From: Buchnera aphidicola (Microlophium carnosum) | GTDB taxonomy: Bacteria > Pseudomonadota > Gammaproteobacteria > Enterobacterales > Enterobacteriaceae | Length of the DNA: 64,000 nt | Assembly (NCBI GenBank): GCA_011752475.1 | Contig: CP048747.1 | Span: forward strand, 578,297 to 642,296 | Reading direction: 5' to 3' | Shown: in pieces, positions 37,821 to 47,650 of the stretch | Layout: each line of letters opens with the position of its first letter | Position numbering within the stretch: the first letter of the stretch is position 1 | The notes under the pieces: generated by a model | Told to the model about the DNA's origin: nothing | The model's input: only the letters and a program-made list of their open reading frames with translations | Database searches by the model: none | Translations under genes and position numbers: made by a program

Positions 37821-37872
37821 AAATAAGAAATTTATTGATTTTTTATAAATAAATATTTAAGAGGAGTTTTCT

Positions 37873-38355
37873 ATGTCTTATCGCTCTCTTTCATTTATTC
37901 CAAATTTCAATGATCATAATATTTTTTCAAATAGATTCAATCAAATCGATAAAATGTTTAGTACTTTAACTGGAGAAAAACCAATATCTGATACACCAAC
38001 ATATAATCTGTGTCAAATAAATGAAATCCAATACCAATTAACATTGAGTATTCCTGGATATAAGGAAGAAGAATTAGACATATCTGTACATAACAATCAA
38101 TTATCTATTCAAGGAAAAAAAGAAGATACAAGAAAAGATGATAATCAAGAATGTAGTAAATGGTTGCATAGAGGTATAGCATTTAATAATTTTTCTTTAA
38201 ATTTTAATTTAGATCATAAAATCAAGGTAAAAAAAGCAGAATTATCTTTAGGTTTACTAAAATTAGATTTTGAATGTAATATTCCAGAAGAAGAAAAGCC
38301 TAAGAAAATTTTGATTAATATTCCAGATCATACTAAAAAACTTAATACAAAATAA
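37873..38355 (+). CDS. ibpA: Small heat shock protein (IbpA family)
   Basis: Holdase that binds unfolding proteins and hands them to DnaK/ClpB. The 160 residues (E. coli IbpA 137) contain an N-terminal arm with LYRS-like sequence, the alpha-crystallin domain (about 45-145, including ELDISVHNNQLSIQGKK) and a C-terminal IXI-type tail in ILINIP. A strong AGAGGAG precedes the ATG. In Buchnera this gene's heat-shock promoter is known to affect host thermal tolerance, so the upstream element deserves attention. Confidence 0.93.
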   Translation: MSYRSLSFIPNFNDHNIFSNRFNQIDKMFSTLTGEKPISDTPTYNLCQINEIQYQLTLSIPGYKEEELDISVHNNQLSIQGKKEDTRKDDNQECSKWLHRGIAFNNFSLNFNLDHKIKVKKAELSLGLLKLDFECNIPEEEKPKKILINIPDHTKKLNTK

Positions 38356-38435
38356 AACTGTAAAAAAAATAATAAAAATTACTGTGCTTATAAAATAAGT
38401 ACAGTGATTAAACTAAAAATTATTGAGAACAAATA

Positions 38436-39194
38436 ATGAATCCATGGATTAATGCAGATGTTTTAATGGTAAAAAAATGGACTAAAAATTTATTCAGTCT
38501 TATTTTACATGCTGCTATAGAACCTTTTTATGCAGGACAGTTTACTAAGTTAGCTGTACATAAAAGTAATACTTCAAATGAGAATAAAATTCAAAGAGCA
38601 TACTCATATGTTAATGCGCCTAGTGAAAAAAATTTAGAAATTTATATTGTTCGTGTAATAAATGGACAATTGAGCAATCTGCTATACAATCTTAAAAGTG
38701 GTGATATAATTTATATTAAAAAAAAATCATGTGGTTTTTTTATTATAAATGAAATACCAGACTGTAAAGTATTATGGATGTTTGCTACAGGAACTGGAAT
38801 AGGTCCTTATTGTTCAATTTTAAAAGAAGCTAAAAACATTGACAGATTCAATCATATTGTTTTAATACATGCAGTACGATATCAATATGAATTAACTTAT
38901 TTACCTCTAATGAAAGAACTACATAAAAAATATAATGGAAAATTAATAATTCAAACTGTTACTAGCAGAGATAAGAATAAACATTCCTTAACTGGAAGAA
39001 TACCATTTTTATTAAAACACAAAATATTAGAAGAACATATCGGGCTCTCAATTAATCCACAAACTTCACACGTCATGTTATGCGGAAATCCTTTTATGGT
39101 AAAAGATACATTTTTATTTTTAAAAAATAATAGGAACATGGAAAAACATTTGCGTCGGAAAAAAGGTAATATTACAATGGAAAATTACTGGTAA
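38436..39194 (+). CDS. fpr: Ferredoxin/flavodoxin-NADP+ reductase
   Basis: FAD enzyme passing electrons from NADPH to flavodoxin or ferredoxin. The 252 residues match E. coli Fpr (248). The FAD-binding RAYSYVNAP, the NADP-binding ATGTGIGPY and the C-terminal MENYW (E. coli AEHYW) are intact. It would supply reductant for radical-SAM and cluster-dependent enzymes. It converges on epmA with 19 bases between. Confidence 0.95.
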   Translation: MNPWINADVLMVKKWTKNLFSLILHAAIEPFYAGQFTKLAVHKSNTSNENKIQRAYSYVNAPSEKNLEIYIVRVINGQLSNLLYNLKSGDIIYIKKKSCGFFIINEIPDCKVLWMFATGTGIGPYCSILKEAKNIDRFNHIVLIHAVRYQYELTYLPLMKELHKKYNGKLIIQTVTSRDKNKHSLTGRIPFLLKHKILEEHIGLSINPQTSHVMLCGNPFMVKDTFLFLKNNRNMEKHLRRKKGNITMENYW

Positions 39195-39213
39195 AGTATT
39201 TTTTTCTATCATT

Positions 39214-40188
39214 TTAACAACGATCTAGTGGAAAAGAAATTACTTCATTAATGCTTTTTTTATTTAAAATCAACATAACTAATCGATCTAAACCTATTGC
39301 AACTCCTGCACAAGGAGGTAAACCATAATACAAAGCATCTAGAAATAAATTATCTATTTTTTGCATTGGAAGATTCATAGAAAAACGTTCTTGATTATCT
39401 TTAATAAAACGTTTTTTTTGTTCATTTGGATCTATAAGTTCATAAAAACCATTTCCTAGTTCTATTCCCTTAAAAAAAATTTCAAATCTTTCTGATATAC
39501 GAGAATCTTTTGTATTAATAGCAGCAAGAGCTGCTTGTTCTGCAGGGAAATAATAAACAAATACAGGTTTATCTTTTCCTATATTAGGTTCTATTTCTAA
39601 CGTAAACAATAATTGTATTAATTTATTTAAATTATTTTCACGATATGTTAAATGTTCTAATTTTAATTGTTTAGAGATTTGATGTAATTCTAATAAATTA
39701 GTACATAAAGGATCTATTCCTAAAAACTCTATGAATAGATCTTGATAAGAAATTCTATCAGATTTATTGCATTTTAATATAGTTTGAAGAAATATATCTA
39801 TTTCTTTGATAAACTTCTTCATGGAACACAAAGGTTGATACCATTCTAACATAGTAAATTCTGGATTATGATATCGACCTGATTCTTCATTTCTAAAACT
39901 ATGACAAATTTGATATATAGGTCCACTTTCTGATGCTAATAAACGTTTCATGTGATATTCTGGACTAGTTGTTAACCATAATTTTAATGTATCTACATTA
40001 CTCAATCCAGAATAATTAGTTTCAAATGATACTAAATTTACATCTGTAACTGTTGAACGAGATAATATTGGTGTTTCTACTTCAAGAATATTTTTTTTAG
40101 AAAAAAATAGACGAATATTAGAAATAATTTTTGATCTTTTCATTAAATTATTAATAGAAGCACTAGGTTTCCAAATTATTTTTTTCAT
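39214..40188 (-). CDS. epmA: Elongation factor P--(R)-beta-lysine ligase
   Basis: Truncated lysyl-tRNA synthetase paralogue (also GenX/PoxA/YjeA) that lysylates EF-P, easing translation of polyproline. The 324 residues match E. coli EpmA (325). Class II motifs are visible: the PILSRSTVTDVNL segment, FRNEESGRYHNPEFTMLEWY (motif 2) and GVAIGLDRLVML (motif 3). There is no anticodon-binding domain, which separates it from LysS. Confidence 0.95.
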   Translation of the reverse strand: MKKIIWKPSASINNLMKRSKIISNIRLFFSKKNILEVETPILSRSTVTDVNLVSFETNYSGLSNVDTLKLWLTTSPEYHMKRLLASESGPIYQICHSFRNEESGRYHNPEFTMLEWYQPLCSMKKFIKEIDIFLQTILKCNKSDRISYQDLFIEFLGIDPLCTNLLELHQISKQLKLEHLTYRENNLNKLIQLLFTLEIEPNIGKDKPVFVYYFPAEQAALAAINTKDSRISERFEIFFKGIELGNGFYELIDPNEQKKRFIKDNQERFSMNLPMQKIDNLFLDALYYGLPPCAGVAIGLDRLVMLILNKKSINEVISFPLDRC

Positions 40189-40259
40189 TTTAATGTTCTT
40201 TAAAAAATGTATTGAATTTTAAAAAAATTACTTATAAACAGAATAAAAAAATAAAAAAT

Positions 40260-40757
40260 ATGAATAAAACTGTAATATATCCAGGTACTTTTGATCCGAT
40301 TACATACGGACATTTAGATATTATAACACGTGCAACAAAAATATTTGATAATATAACTATTGCAATTTCTAATAATTTAAAAAAAAAACCGATCTTTAAT
40401 TTAAAAGAACGAATAGAGTTAACTCAGATAGTTACGCTTCATTTAAAAAATGTAAAAAAAATACTTGGATTTAATGATTTGCTTGCTAATTTAGCAAAAA
40501 AAGAGAGAGCTAACATTTTAATTAGAGGAGTTAGAACAATATTTGATTTTGATTATGAAATAAAACTAGCTGCTATAAACAAACAAATTTATCCAGATTT
40601 AGATAGTGTATTTCTACTGTCTTCTAAAGAAGTGTCTTTTATATCGTCATCTTTCGTTAAAGAAATAGCTAAATATAAAGGCGATATAAAACCATATCTT
40701 CCTCAGGAAGTTCATTCTGCATTGTTAAAAAAACTGAATGGCAACTCTATAAAATAG
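40260..40757 (+). CDS. coaD: Phosphopantetheine adenylyltransferase
   Basis: Penultimate step of coenzyme A synthesis. It has 165 residues from ATG 40260, which gives MNKTVIYPGTFDPITYGHLD as in E. coli (MQKRAIYPGTFDPITNGH). The frame is open 48 bases upstream from another ATG, but that part has no homology. The nucleotidyltransferase TxGH motif (TYGH) and the C-terminal SSKEVSFISSSFVKE are intact. There is no Shine-Dalgarno. A hairpin terminator follows. Confidence 0.95.
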   Translation: MNKTVIYPGTFDPITYGHLDIITRATKIFDNITIAISNNLKKKPIFNLKERIELTQIVTLHLKNVKKILGFNDLLANLAKKERANILIRGVRTIFDFDYEIKLAAINKQIYPDLDSVFLLSSKEVSFISSSFVKEIAKYKGDIKPYLPQEVHSALLKKLNGNSIK

Positions 40758-40775
40758 AAATATTTTTATTCAAAA

Positions 40776-40807
40776 TAGCAGGGTATATAGTACCCTACTA
40801 TTTTATT
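40776..40807. terminator. Hairpin terminator between coaD and the orphan gene
   Basis: TAGCAGGGTA/TACCCTACTA forms a 10-bp stem with one mismatched pair and a 5-base loop, followed by TTTTATT on the plus strand; a TTTT run also follows on the minus strand. It serves the convergent coaD and the orphan gene. Confidence 0.75.
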
Positions 40808-40825
40808 AATGAAAATATATAATAT

Positions 40826-42300
40826 TTATTGTACAAAATGTGAATATTTTATTATTGGAAAATTATCTGGAGGAAGAATTACAGTTGCACGTATGCCAAA
40901 AGATTTATATTTCTGAATATAATTATCATTATTTGTATCTAAATCAGATAAATTAGTAGCAACTAATTTAATCGAACCATCGTTTAAAAAATCTATTTTG
41001 TAGAGATTCCGTGAATGTTTTATTTGATATTGATTAATTTCTGGATGTTCAGAAATTAATTGAAGATAAGATTGACGCAAAAACATTTGATTTGCATATG
41101 TTGAAATTAATTTTTGAGAGTCAATATTTGGTATTATTTTTTTGAAATCTTGTAACATTTGATTTCGCGTATTAATAGGAATTAAATTATCATTTATAAT
41201 AAAAAGAAATGGATTAGAATCATTCATAAAATTTCTATTTAAATGATTCGATGATTTTAAAGATTCATAGTTTTGTTGAAAATTTTTAATTGTAAATCTA
41301 ATATTATGAAATGAATTTAATTGATCTGAAACTGTCCATAGATTATTATTATTATTATTAAAATCATGATAATAAGATTCTTGAATATTTTTTTCCATTC
41401 TTTTTCTAAAACTTTCATCTGTTTTTAATATATCTTTTCTTCCTTCTAAATCAAAATTTTCATCTAATCTTTTAAAAGGATAAAAATCATTTTCATTTTT
41501 AGGTTTAGGTGTTGCAGTAAGAAGATCAGGAAATGAACTTTGATACTCAGGATGCAGTGGATTATTATTTAATTTATTAATAATTTTTATTTTACCTTGG
41601 TATCTAATTTTTTCGATAATAGATCTAATATAAACTTTTGAAGATTCAATAACTCTATGTAATTGTTCGATGCGTTCAGATAAAGAAATAATAGGTTCAG
41701 AACGTGCATTTGATTTTAGGTTGTTATCATTATCTGATACAAAAAAAAATTTTTTAAATGTTGTTCCATTAAATAGATTTTTAGTCTCTATTTTGACAGT
41801 TTCATAGGTTGTTATAATTGTGTTTTGTATAGTTTCTAGAATGTTTTCGGCTATTTCTAAAATATCAAAATCTAAAAATTTTTTATTAGATAATTCTATT
41901 TTATTATCGAAAATATTTGATAGGAATTGTTCAGAAATTTTTTTTTCATAAATGTATTTTGTGCTGTTTTATCATTATTCTTTCTAATAATATTTTGTTC
42001 TATTTGACTTTCTTCTTCTGTATTATTATATTTTTTAAGAATATTTTTTTCTATATTTTTTTTCATTATATTTAATAAAATTAAAGAATTATTATATGAA
42101 TTTTCTAAATTTATTAATTTTGTTCTATCTTCAAAATTATTTAATTGTTTAGAATTTTGATTATGAGCATTAATTGTTTTAAATTTATTGATATCTTCTT
42201 TTATTTTTGACACTGTTTTTATAACATCTTTATAGATATCTATTTTACTTGGGTATTTTTTATTTACTACATCTAAGTTAAATAAAAAGTTAGATGACAT
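40826..42300 (-). CDS. Orphan protein of about 491 residues, frameshifted at an A9 tract
   Basis: I do not recognise a function. ATG 42300 opens MSSNFLFNLDVVNKKYPSK and a charged, probably helical region. At a run of nine A (41938-41946) the frame goes to a stop after 134 residues. In the next frame the sequence is open without a stop from that run to 40826, about 370 codons. One extra A joins the two into exactly 491 residues. Later segments include DFDILEIAENILETIQNT, ERIEQLHRVIESSKVYIRS, SFPDLLTATPKPKNEND, SNPFLFIINDNLIPI and RATVILPPDNFPIIKYSHF. There is no signal peptide or obvious membrane segment, and it is Asn/Lys/Ile-rich. From memory it may be one of the Buchnera-restricted yba genes; that is unverified. 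It is isolated, convergent with coaD and divergent from rsmJ. Confidence 0.72.
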
Positions 42301-42452
42301 AATATTTTTGTCCTTTTATGAATTGTTTTTTAATATATTTTAAAAATATTTTTTTAATACTTAAAATACATAAAAAAATTATTAATACATATTTTAATTA
42401 GTTTTTTTTAAAAGTCAATTATTAATTTTAGAAAAGAAAAAAGATAGAAAAA

Positions 42453-43193
42453 ATGAAAATATATTTAAAATTTAAATTTTATAATAAAAGAATATATAGA
42501 TTAATCAATTCACTTAAATTGGAGCACGATGAAAATTGTTCTATGGGTTTAGTAGTAAATTATGATTCATTAGAGTTGTACAATCGTGAAAATATAAAGC
42601 AAAAATCTATAAAAGTTGATTTTACTTCAAAAAAAAATAATTATCGATGTTTTCATTTTAGAAAAAAAAATGAAGTTTTATATAAAGTTGCAGGAATAAA
42701 AACTTCTTATTTTCCTTTTATACTAGATGCAACTGCAGGTTTAGGTAGTGATGCTTTTATATTTTCTTTTTTAGGATGTCAAGTAATGATGATAGAACGT
42801 CATCCAATAGCTGCTGCTTTATTAAAAGACGGTTTACAAAGAGGATATAAAGATAAAAAAATAGGTCATTGGTTAAAGAAAAGATTACATTTAATGATAA
42901 ATGATAGTTCGAATATGTTAAAAATACCTATTTTAAAACCAGATGTAATTTATTTGGATCCTATGTATCCGTTGCATGATAAAAAATCTTTACCTAAGAA
43001 AGATATGCAATTTTTTAGAAAATTAATAGGACATGATCATGATTCTGAAGTATTATTAAATGCTTCTAGAAAATTAGCAAAAAATAGAATTGTTGTAAAA
43101 CGTCCTTGTTATGCAAATCCTTTATCTAAAGATAAAGCAGATTTTATTATTGCTACAAAGAATCATCGTTTTGATATATATAAACCTTTTTAA
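42453..43193 (+). CDS. rsmJ: 16S rRNA (guanine1516-N2)-methyltransferase
   Basis: Formerly yhiQ. The 246 residues (E. coli 250) have the SAM-binding motif ILDATAGLGSDAF and the catalytic YLDPMYP, and end with KNHRFDIYKPF (E. coli KGHRFDIYAGTPV). In E. coli it lies near pitA, uspB and uspA; here only pit is left beside it, convergent, with a terminator hairpin between. Confidence 0.95.
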   Translation: MKIYLKFKFYNKRIYRLINSLKLEHDENCSMGLVVNYDSLELYNRENIKQKSIKVDFTSKKNNYRCFHFRKKNEVLYKVAGIKTSYFPFILDATAGLGSDAFIFSFLGCQVMMIERHPIAAALLKDGLQRGYKDKKIGHWLKKRLHLMINDSSNMLKIPILKPDVIYLDPMYPLHDKKSLPKKDMQFFRKLIGHDHDSEVLLNASRKLAKNRIVVKRPCYANPLSKDKADFIIATKNHRFDIYKPF

Positions 43194-43199
43194 AAACAA

Positions 43200-43230
43200 C
43201 AGGAGTACATATATTTCACACGTACTCCTG
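43200..43230. terminator. Perfect hairpin between rsmJ and pit
   Basis: A 9-bp perfect stem CAGGAGTAC/GTACTCCTG with a 13-base loop. On the minus strand the stem is followed by TTGTTTTT, so it best serves as the pit terminator; the plus side has a weaker ATTCGTT. Confidence 0.72.
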
Positions 43231-43271
43231 ATTCGTTGATAGTATTATCCAAGATATGGATCATTAATATT

Positions 43272-44744
43272 TTAAATTATAAGTAATGTGATCCAATATA
43301 AAAATCCAGATAATAAAATTGAAACCGGCAAAGTTAGTATCCATGCTAAAGCAATATTTTTAATAGTTTTAATTTGAATTCCACCACCATCAATTAACAT
43401 GGCACCTGCCACAGAGGATGAAAGAATATGTGTGGTAGAAACTGGTATTCCTGTATAACTTGCTATTCCAATAGAAAAAAAAGCTGTTATTTGTGCTGAC
43501 ATCGCTTGTGCATATGTCATTCTTTTTTTTCCTATTTTTTCACCAATAGTAACAACTATACGTTTCCAACCTATCATTGTCCCTATTGATAAAGATAAAG
43601 CAACAATTAATATAATCCACATCGGTGCATATTCAATTGTTTTAAGTATATTTTTTTTGCTTTTGATTAAAAAATATTTATTTTGAGCACTAATGTTAGA
43701 AGAATTCAATGTTTTATCGATTAAGTCAGAAATACACAATAAAAAATGTCGCAATTGAAATCTTTTTTTAATATTTAATAAATTATAATCAGATACATTT
43801 TCTAACAATAATTTAGCATTTTTAATATTTTTTATCGCGTCATATAATTGTGAGTTTACAACGGAATTATTTACTATATTTTTATTTTTGATCGCGTTCG
43901 ATACATTAGTAGTATTTTCTAAATAGTATGTTTCTAAATTATTTAATGTATTTCTTGTATAGTTTATTTCATATTTATTAGCATTTAAATTTACTAAAAA
44001 AGAAGCAGGTACAATCCCTATCAGCACAAGCATTATTAATCCAATACCTTTTTGTCCATCGTTTGCACCATGCGCATAACTTACTCCAATAGATGATAGA
44101 ATTAATGCTACTCTGATTAAAAATGGTGGTGTTTTTTTACTATCTATTTTTTCACGTTCTAATGGCGTCATGTGAATACGATAAAATCTTTTATTGTTAT
44201 CTAAATAATATCGCAATAAAAAAATTAAGATACCAGCTACTATCAATCCAATAATAGGAGAAAAAATCAGAGATAAAAAAACACTAGTCATTTTAGAAAG
44301 ATTCAGTGCATCTACTAAAGATGAATTTGTAACTATTGCATTTGTTAAACCTATTCCAATAATTGCTCCAATTAAAGAATGTGAACTAGATGCAGGCAAA
44401 CAAAAATACCATGTAGATAAATTCCAAATTATAGCAGCTAAAAGCATTGAAAAAACCATAGCAAGAGCATTTTTTGAAGTAGCATTTAACAATAAGTCAT
44501 TTGGTAATAAATGCACAATTGCATAAGCAACAGTTAAACCTCCTAGCAACACACCTAGAAAATTAAATACACCGGAAATCATAACTGCAATATGTGCAGA
44601 CATTGCTCTAGTATATATTACAGTTGATACTGCATTTGCTGTATCATGAAAACCATTAATAGCTTCATAAAATAATACAAAAAATAAAGCTAAAAAAATC
44701 AATACACTATGATTCAAATCAGAACAAGAAAGTAAATATAGCAT
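43272..44744 (-). CDS. pitA: Low-affinity inorganic phosphate transporter (Pit)
   Basis: Proton-coupled phosphate-metal symporter in the inner membrane. The 490 residues match E. coli PitA (499). The duplicated PiT signatures are intact: GFHDTANAVS near residue 31 and SHGANDGQKGIG-type (YAHGANDGQKGIG) in the middle. The central hydrophilic loop is Asn/Lys-rich, with membrane segments on either side. It may be the main phosphate importer of the cell, which is inference from genome reduction. Confidence 0.95.
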   Translation of the reverse strand: MLYLLSCSDLNHSVLIFLALFFVLFYEAINGFHDTANAVSTVIYTRAMSAHIAVMISGVFNFLGVLLGGLTVAYAIVHLLPNDLLLNATSKNALAMVFSMLLAAIIWNLSTWYFCLPASSSHSLIGAIIGIGLTNAIVTNSSLVDALNLSKMTSVFLSLIFSPIIGLIVAGILIFLLRYYLDNNKRFYRIHMTPLEREKIDSKKTPPFLIRVALILSSIGVSYAHGANDGQKGIGLIMLVLIGIVPASFLVNLNANKYEINYTRNTLNNLETYYLENTTNVSNAIKNKNIVNNSVVNSQLYDAIKNIKNAKLLLENVSDYNLLNIKKRFQLRHFLLCISDLIDKTLNSSNISAQNKYFLIKSKKNILKTIEYAPMWIILIVALSLSIGTMIGWKRIVVTIGEKIGKKRMTYAQAMSAQITAFFSIGIASYTGIPVSTTHILSSSVAGAMLIDGGGIQIKTIKNIALAWILTLPVSILLSGFLYWITLLII

Positions 44745-44911
44745 AATCTTTAAGCCATTTTGATGAATTGAACTAAGTTTGTTATCTATGAGAAACTATG
44801 TCTGAGGAAAGTAAAATATTATTTTTATTTTATAAAATATTTTATATAATATAAAGAAAATATATTGGTTATAAAAATAATAATTTTTATAAATACATTA
44901 GCATTTTTATG

Positions 44912-46177
44912 CTAAAAATTTTTTTTCTTTAATGTAAAAGATAAAAAAACACCAAAAAATAATGTTATTATAATCAAAATAGAAATTCCAGGCCATTTCA
45001 TATGAAACCAAAAAAAACCACCAAATGTACCAAATACACTAGAACCTAAATAATAAAAAAATAAATATAAAGATGTTGCTTGAATTTTAGCAATATTAGT
45101 ATATGAACCAACCCAACTGCTAGCGGTAGAATGAGATGCAAAAAAACCACCAGAAAATATTATTAAACCTAAAATTATCATGAATAATTGATTATATTGT
45201 GTAATAAAAACACCTATTATCATTAATACCAATGATGCAATAAGGATATTATTTCGATGATATTTATTAATTAAAATACCAGCTTTAGGAGAACTATATA
45301 CTCCAGTTAAATAAATAATCGATATTAATCCTATACTAGATTGACAAAGAAAAAATGGTTCTAACATTAAACGATAACCAATATAATTAAAAACGGTAAC
45401 AAAACTACCCATTAATATAAAACCTATAACAAAGAGAATAAATAATGCTGGATTTTTTAATTGCGAATAAAAACGATTTAAAAATTTATAAATATTAATA
45501 GAAATCGATGAAAAATTTTTTGAGGGGGGCAAAAAATATAAAAAAAAACAAGATGATATAAAAGAAAACAAACCAATAATCATTAGAGCAAAATTCCAAG
45601 AAAATTTTTCTGCTAAAATACTACTTAAAAATCTACCTGAAAAACCACCGATAGTATTGCCACTAATATATAAACCCATACAAAAAGACAAAGAATTAGG
45701 ATGTATTTCTTCACTAATATATGTCATTGCAACAGCAACAACACCACTAAGGGCTAGACCAGTTAATGAGCGTAACAAAACAATACTTGTCCAGCTAGTC
45801 ATCATTGAACATATAACAGTTAATATTGATGCTATAAATAAAGAAGCAGACATGATTGATTTTCTACCAATAACATCAGATAACGGTCCAGTAAAAAGCA
45901 TACCTAAAGCCATGGTTATAGTTGCTGCAGAAAGAGATAAACTACTTTCTGCGGGAGTTAAATAAAATTGTTTAGAAAATATTGGTAAAATTGATTGTAC
46001 GCAATATAAAATAGAAAAAGTAGCAACACCACCGGAAAAAAGAGCTAAAATAACTTGATTAAATTTTTTTGTATTTTTTTTTATATACTGTTTCTTTACA
46101 AATTCTTGTTTATCTTTTAATAAAATCAAAATAAAGCCTCTTTGTTGGTAAAAAATAGTTTTTATATGTATATACAA
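44912..46177 (-). CDS. ynfM: Major facilitator superfamily transporter (YnfM-like)
   Basis: 421 residues with about 12 hydrophobic segments. The MFS loop signature reads GPLSDVIGRKS after the second helix. It resembles E. coli YnfM, a putative arabinose-efflux-type exporter of unknown substrate. The ATG at 46177 overlaps dapF by 16 bases and has no ribosome site. An in-frame TTG at 46129 has AAAGAGG seven bases upstream and lies past the dapF stop, so the real protein may start there (405 residues). As one of few metabolite-scale transporters retained, it could export or import a compound exchanged with the aphid; substrate unknown. Confidence 0.85.
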   Translation of the reverse strand: MYIHIKTIFYQQRGFILILLKDKQEFVKKQYIKKNTKKFNQVILALFSGGVATFSILYCVQSILPIFSKQFYLTPAESSLSLSAATITMALGMLFTGPLSDVIGRKSIMSASLFIASILTVICSMMTSWTSIVLLRSLTGLALSGVVAVAMTYISEEIHPNSLSFCMGLYISGNTIGGFSGRFLSSILAEKFSWNFALMIIGLFSFISSCFFLYFLPPSKNFSSISINIYKFLNRFYSQLKNPALFILFVIGFILMGSFVTVFNYIGYRLMLEPFFLCQSSIGLISIIYLTGVYSSPKAGILINKYHRNNILIASLVLMIIGVFITQYNQLFMIILGLIIFSGGFFASHSTASSWVGSYTNIAKIQATSLYLFFYYLGSSVFGTFGGFFWFHMKWPGISILIIITLFFGVFLSFTLKKKNF

Positions 46178-47016
46178 CCATCATAAACATGTTTTGCAGG
46201 TCCTATCATATAAAGAGAAGTTCCAAAACCTTTCCACATTATAATTAGTTTTCCACCTAATAATTCAACTTCCACTACATTAGAAAGTAATTTTTGTGCT
46301 ATACCCGTTGCAACTGCAGCACAAGCAGCACTTCCGCAAGCTTTTGTTTCACCTACATCACGTTCATAGACTCTTAACTTGATATTCTTTTTATTTACAA
46401 TCTCTATAAAACTTACATTTATTCCTTGTGAAAATATCGGATTGTTCCCTATCTGTTTACCAAGAATATTTACAGGAGCATATTTAATACATTGCACTTT
46501 AATAATGCAATGAGGATTGCCAATAGATACTAAGCTACAGATTAAATTTTCTTCAATAAGTTTAGTTGAAAAGTTTTTATGAGAAACGTTTTTTAATAAA
46601 GACAAATCATGAAATTCAAAATCAGGTTGATCCATATTAACTTTAATCATATCTTTAGAAAGAAATTCGATAATTAAACGTCTTTTTTTAGTACTTACTG
46701 AAATTTTATTTTTATTAGTTAAACCTTTTAACAATAAAAAAAGACCAAAACATCGCGCACCGTTTCCACATTGTTCGACTTCATTTCCATTAGAATTAAA
46801 AATTCGGTAATTAAAATCAAACAAAGAACTATTTGATTTTTCTACAAGTAATAATTGATCAAAACCAATTCCGGTATATCGATTGGATAATTGTTTTATT
46901 ATAAATGATGATAAAATAAAATTTTCTTTAATACAATTAATAACCATAAAATCATTACCTAATCCATGCATCTTAGAAAAGTTTATTTTTTTTTTATTCT
47001 TATAGTATAAGTCCAT
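46162..47016 (-). CDS. dapF: Diaminopimelate epimerase
   Basis: Converts LL- to meso-diaminopimelate for lysine and peptidoglycan. The 284 residues carry about 10 extra at the N-terminus relative to E. coli; ATG 47016 has a good AGAGG upstream, so the extension is real. The conserved core begins FSKMHGLGNDFMVIN. The two catalytic cysteines are in QCGNGARCFG and KACGSAACAAVA. Lysine is an essential amino acid supplied to the host, which explains retention. Divergent from cyaY, as in E. coli. Confidence 0.96.
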   Translation of the reverse strand: MDLYYKNKKKINFSKMHGLGNDFMVINCIKENFILSSFIIKQLSNRYTGIGFDQLLLVEKSNSSLFDFNYRIFNSNGNEVEQCGNGARCFGLFLLLKGLTNKNKISVSTKKRRLIIEFLSKDMIKVNMDQPDFEFHDLSLLKNVSHKNFSTKLIEENLICSLVSIGNPHCIIKVQCIKYAPVNILGKQIGNNPIFSQGINVSFIEIVNKKNIKLRVYERDVGETKACGSAACAAVATGIAQKLLSNVVEVELLGGKLIIMWKGFGTSLYMIGPAKHVYDGCIYI

Positions 47017-47179
47017 TTTTTCCTCTAATAACGATTTTTAATATTTTATATGCCATTATTTCGTCATAATATTAATATTATATTATGATTTAATCAAAAT
47101 ATAAGAAGATATATTATATAATGTAATTATTTTTATCTTTATAATTTGTTATAATTAAAAATTTAATTAAGGATTCTTT

Positions 47180-47530
47180 ATGAAAAAAAAAATAACTTCT
47201 AAAACAGAGAATAACAATTTTTATATATTAGTAAATGATTTGTTTTTAAAAATAGAAGATAATTTAAATTTATATAATGATGAAATTGATATTGATTATG
47301 AGATTCAAGATTATGTTATAACTATTACTTTTGAGAATAAAAGTTTAATTGTAATTAATAAACAAGAATTATTAAAACAAATTTGGTTAGCTACAACAAC
47401 GAATGGATATCATTTTAATTACAAAAAAAATCAATGGATCTGTAATCGTAGTAATAAAAATTTTTGGGATATATTTGAAAAAGCATGTTCTATGCAATCA
47501 AATAAAAATTTAATTTTTTATAAAAAATAA
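47180..47530 (+). CDS. cyaY: Frataxin homologue CyaY
   Basis: Iron-binding regulator of IscS-dependent cluster assembly. The 116 residues (E. coli 106) have the acidic ridge at the N-terminal helix (YNDEIDIDYEI), the strand motif VITITFENKSLIVINKQE and WLATTTNGYHF. AAGGATTC precedes the ATG. In E. coli cyaY is followed by cyaA, with hemC divergent; here the next DNA is relics of hemC and hemD. Confidence 0.95.
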   Translation: MKKKITSKTENNNFYILVNDLFLKIEDNLNLYNDEIDIDYEIQDYVITITFENKSLIVINKQELLKQIWLATTTNGYHFNYKKNQWICNRSNKNFWDIFEKACSMQSNKNLIFYKK

Positions 47531-47650
47531 TATATTGAATGTAAAAATATTATATATAAATATAAAAAAATTTATTTTTATTAAAGAAAAATATGTATTT
47601 GCAAAATTATAAAAAATGTATTTACATTAATATAAATTTTGATAGAGACA

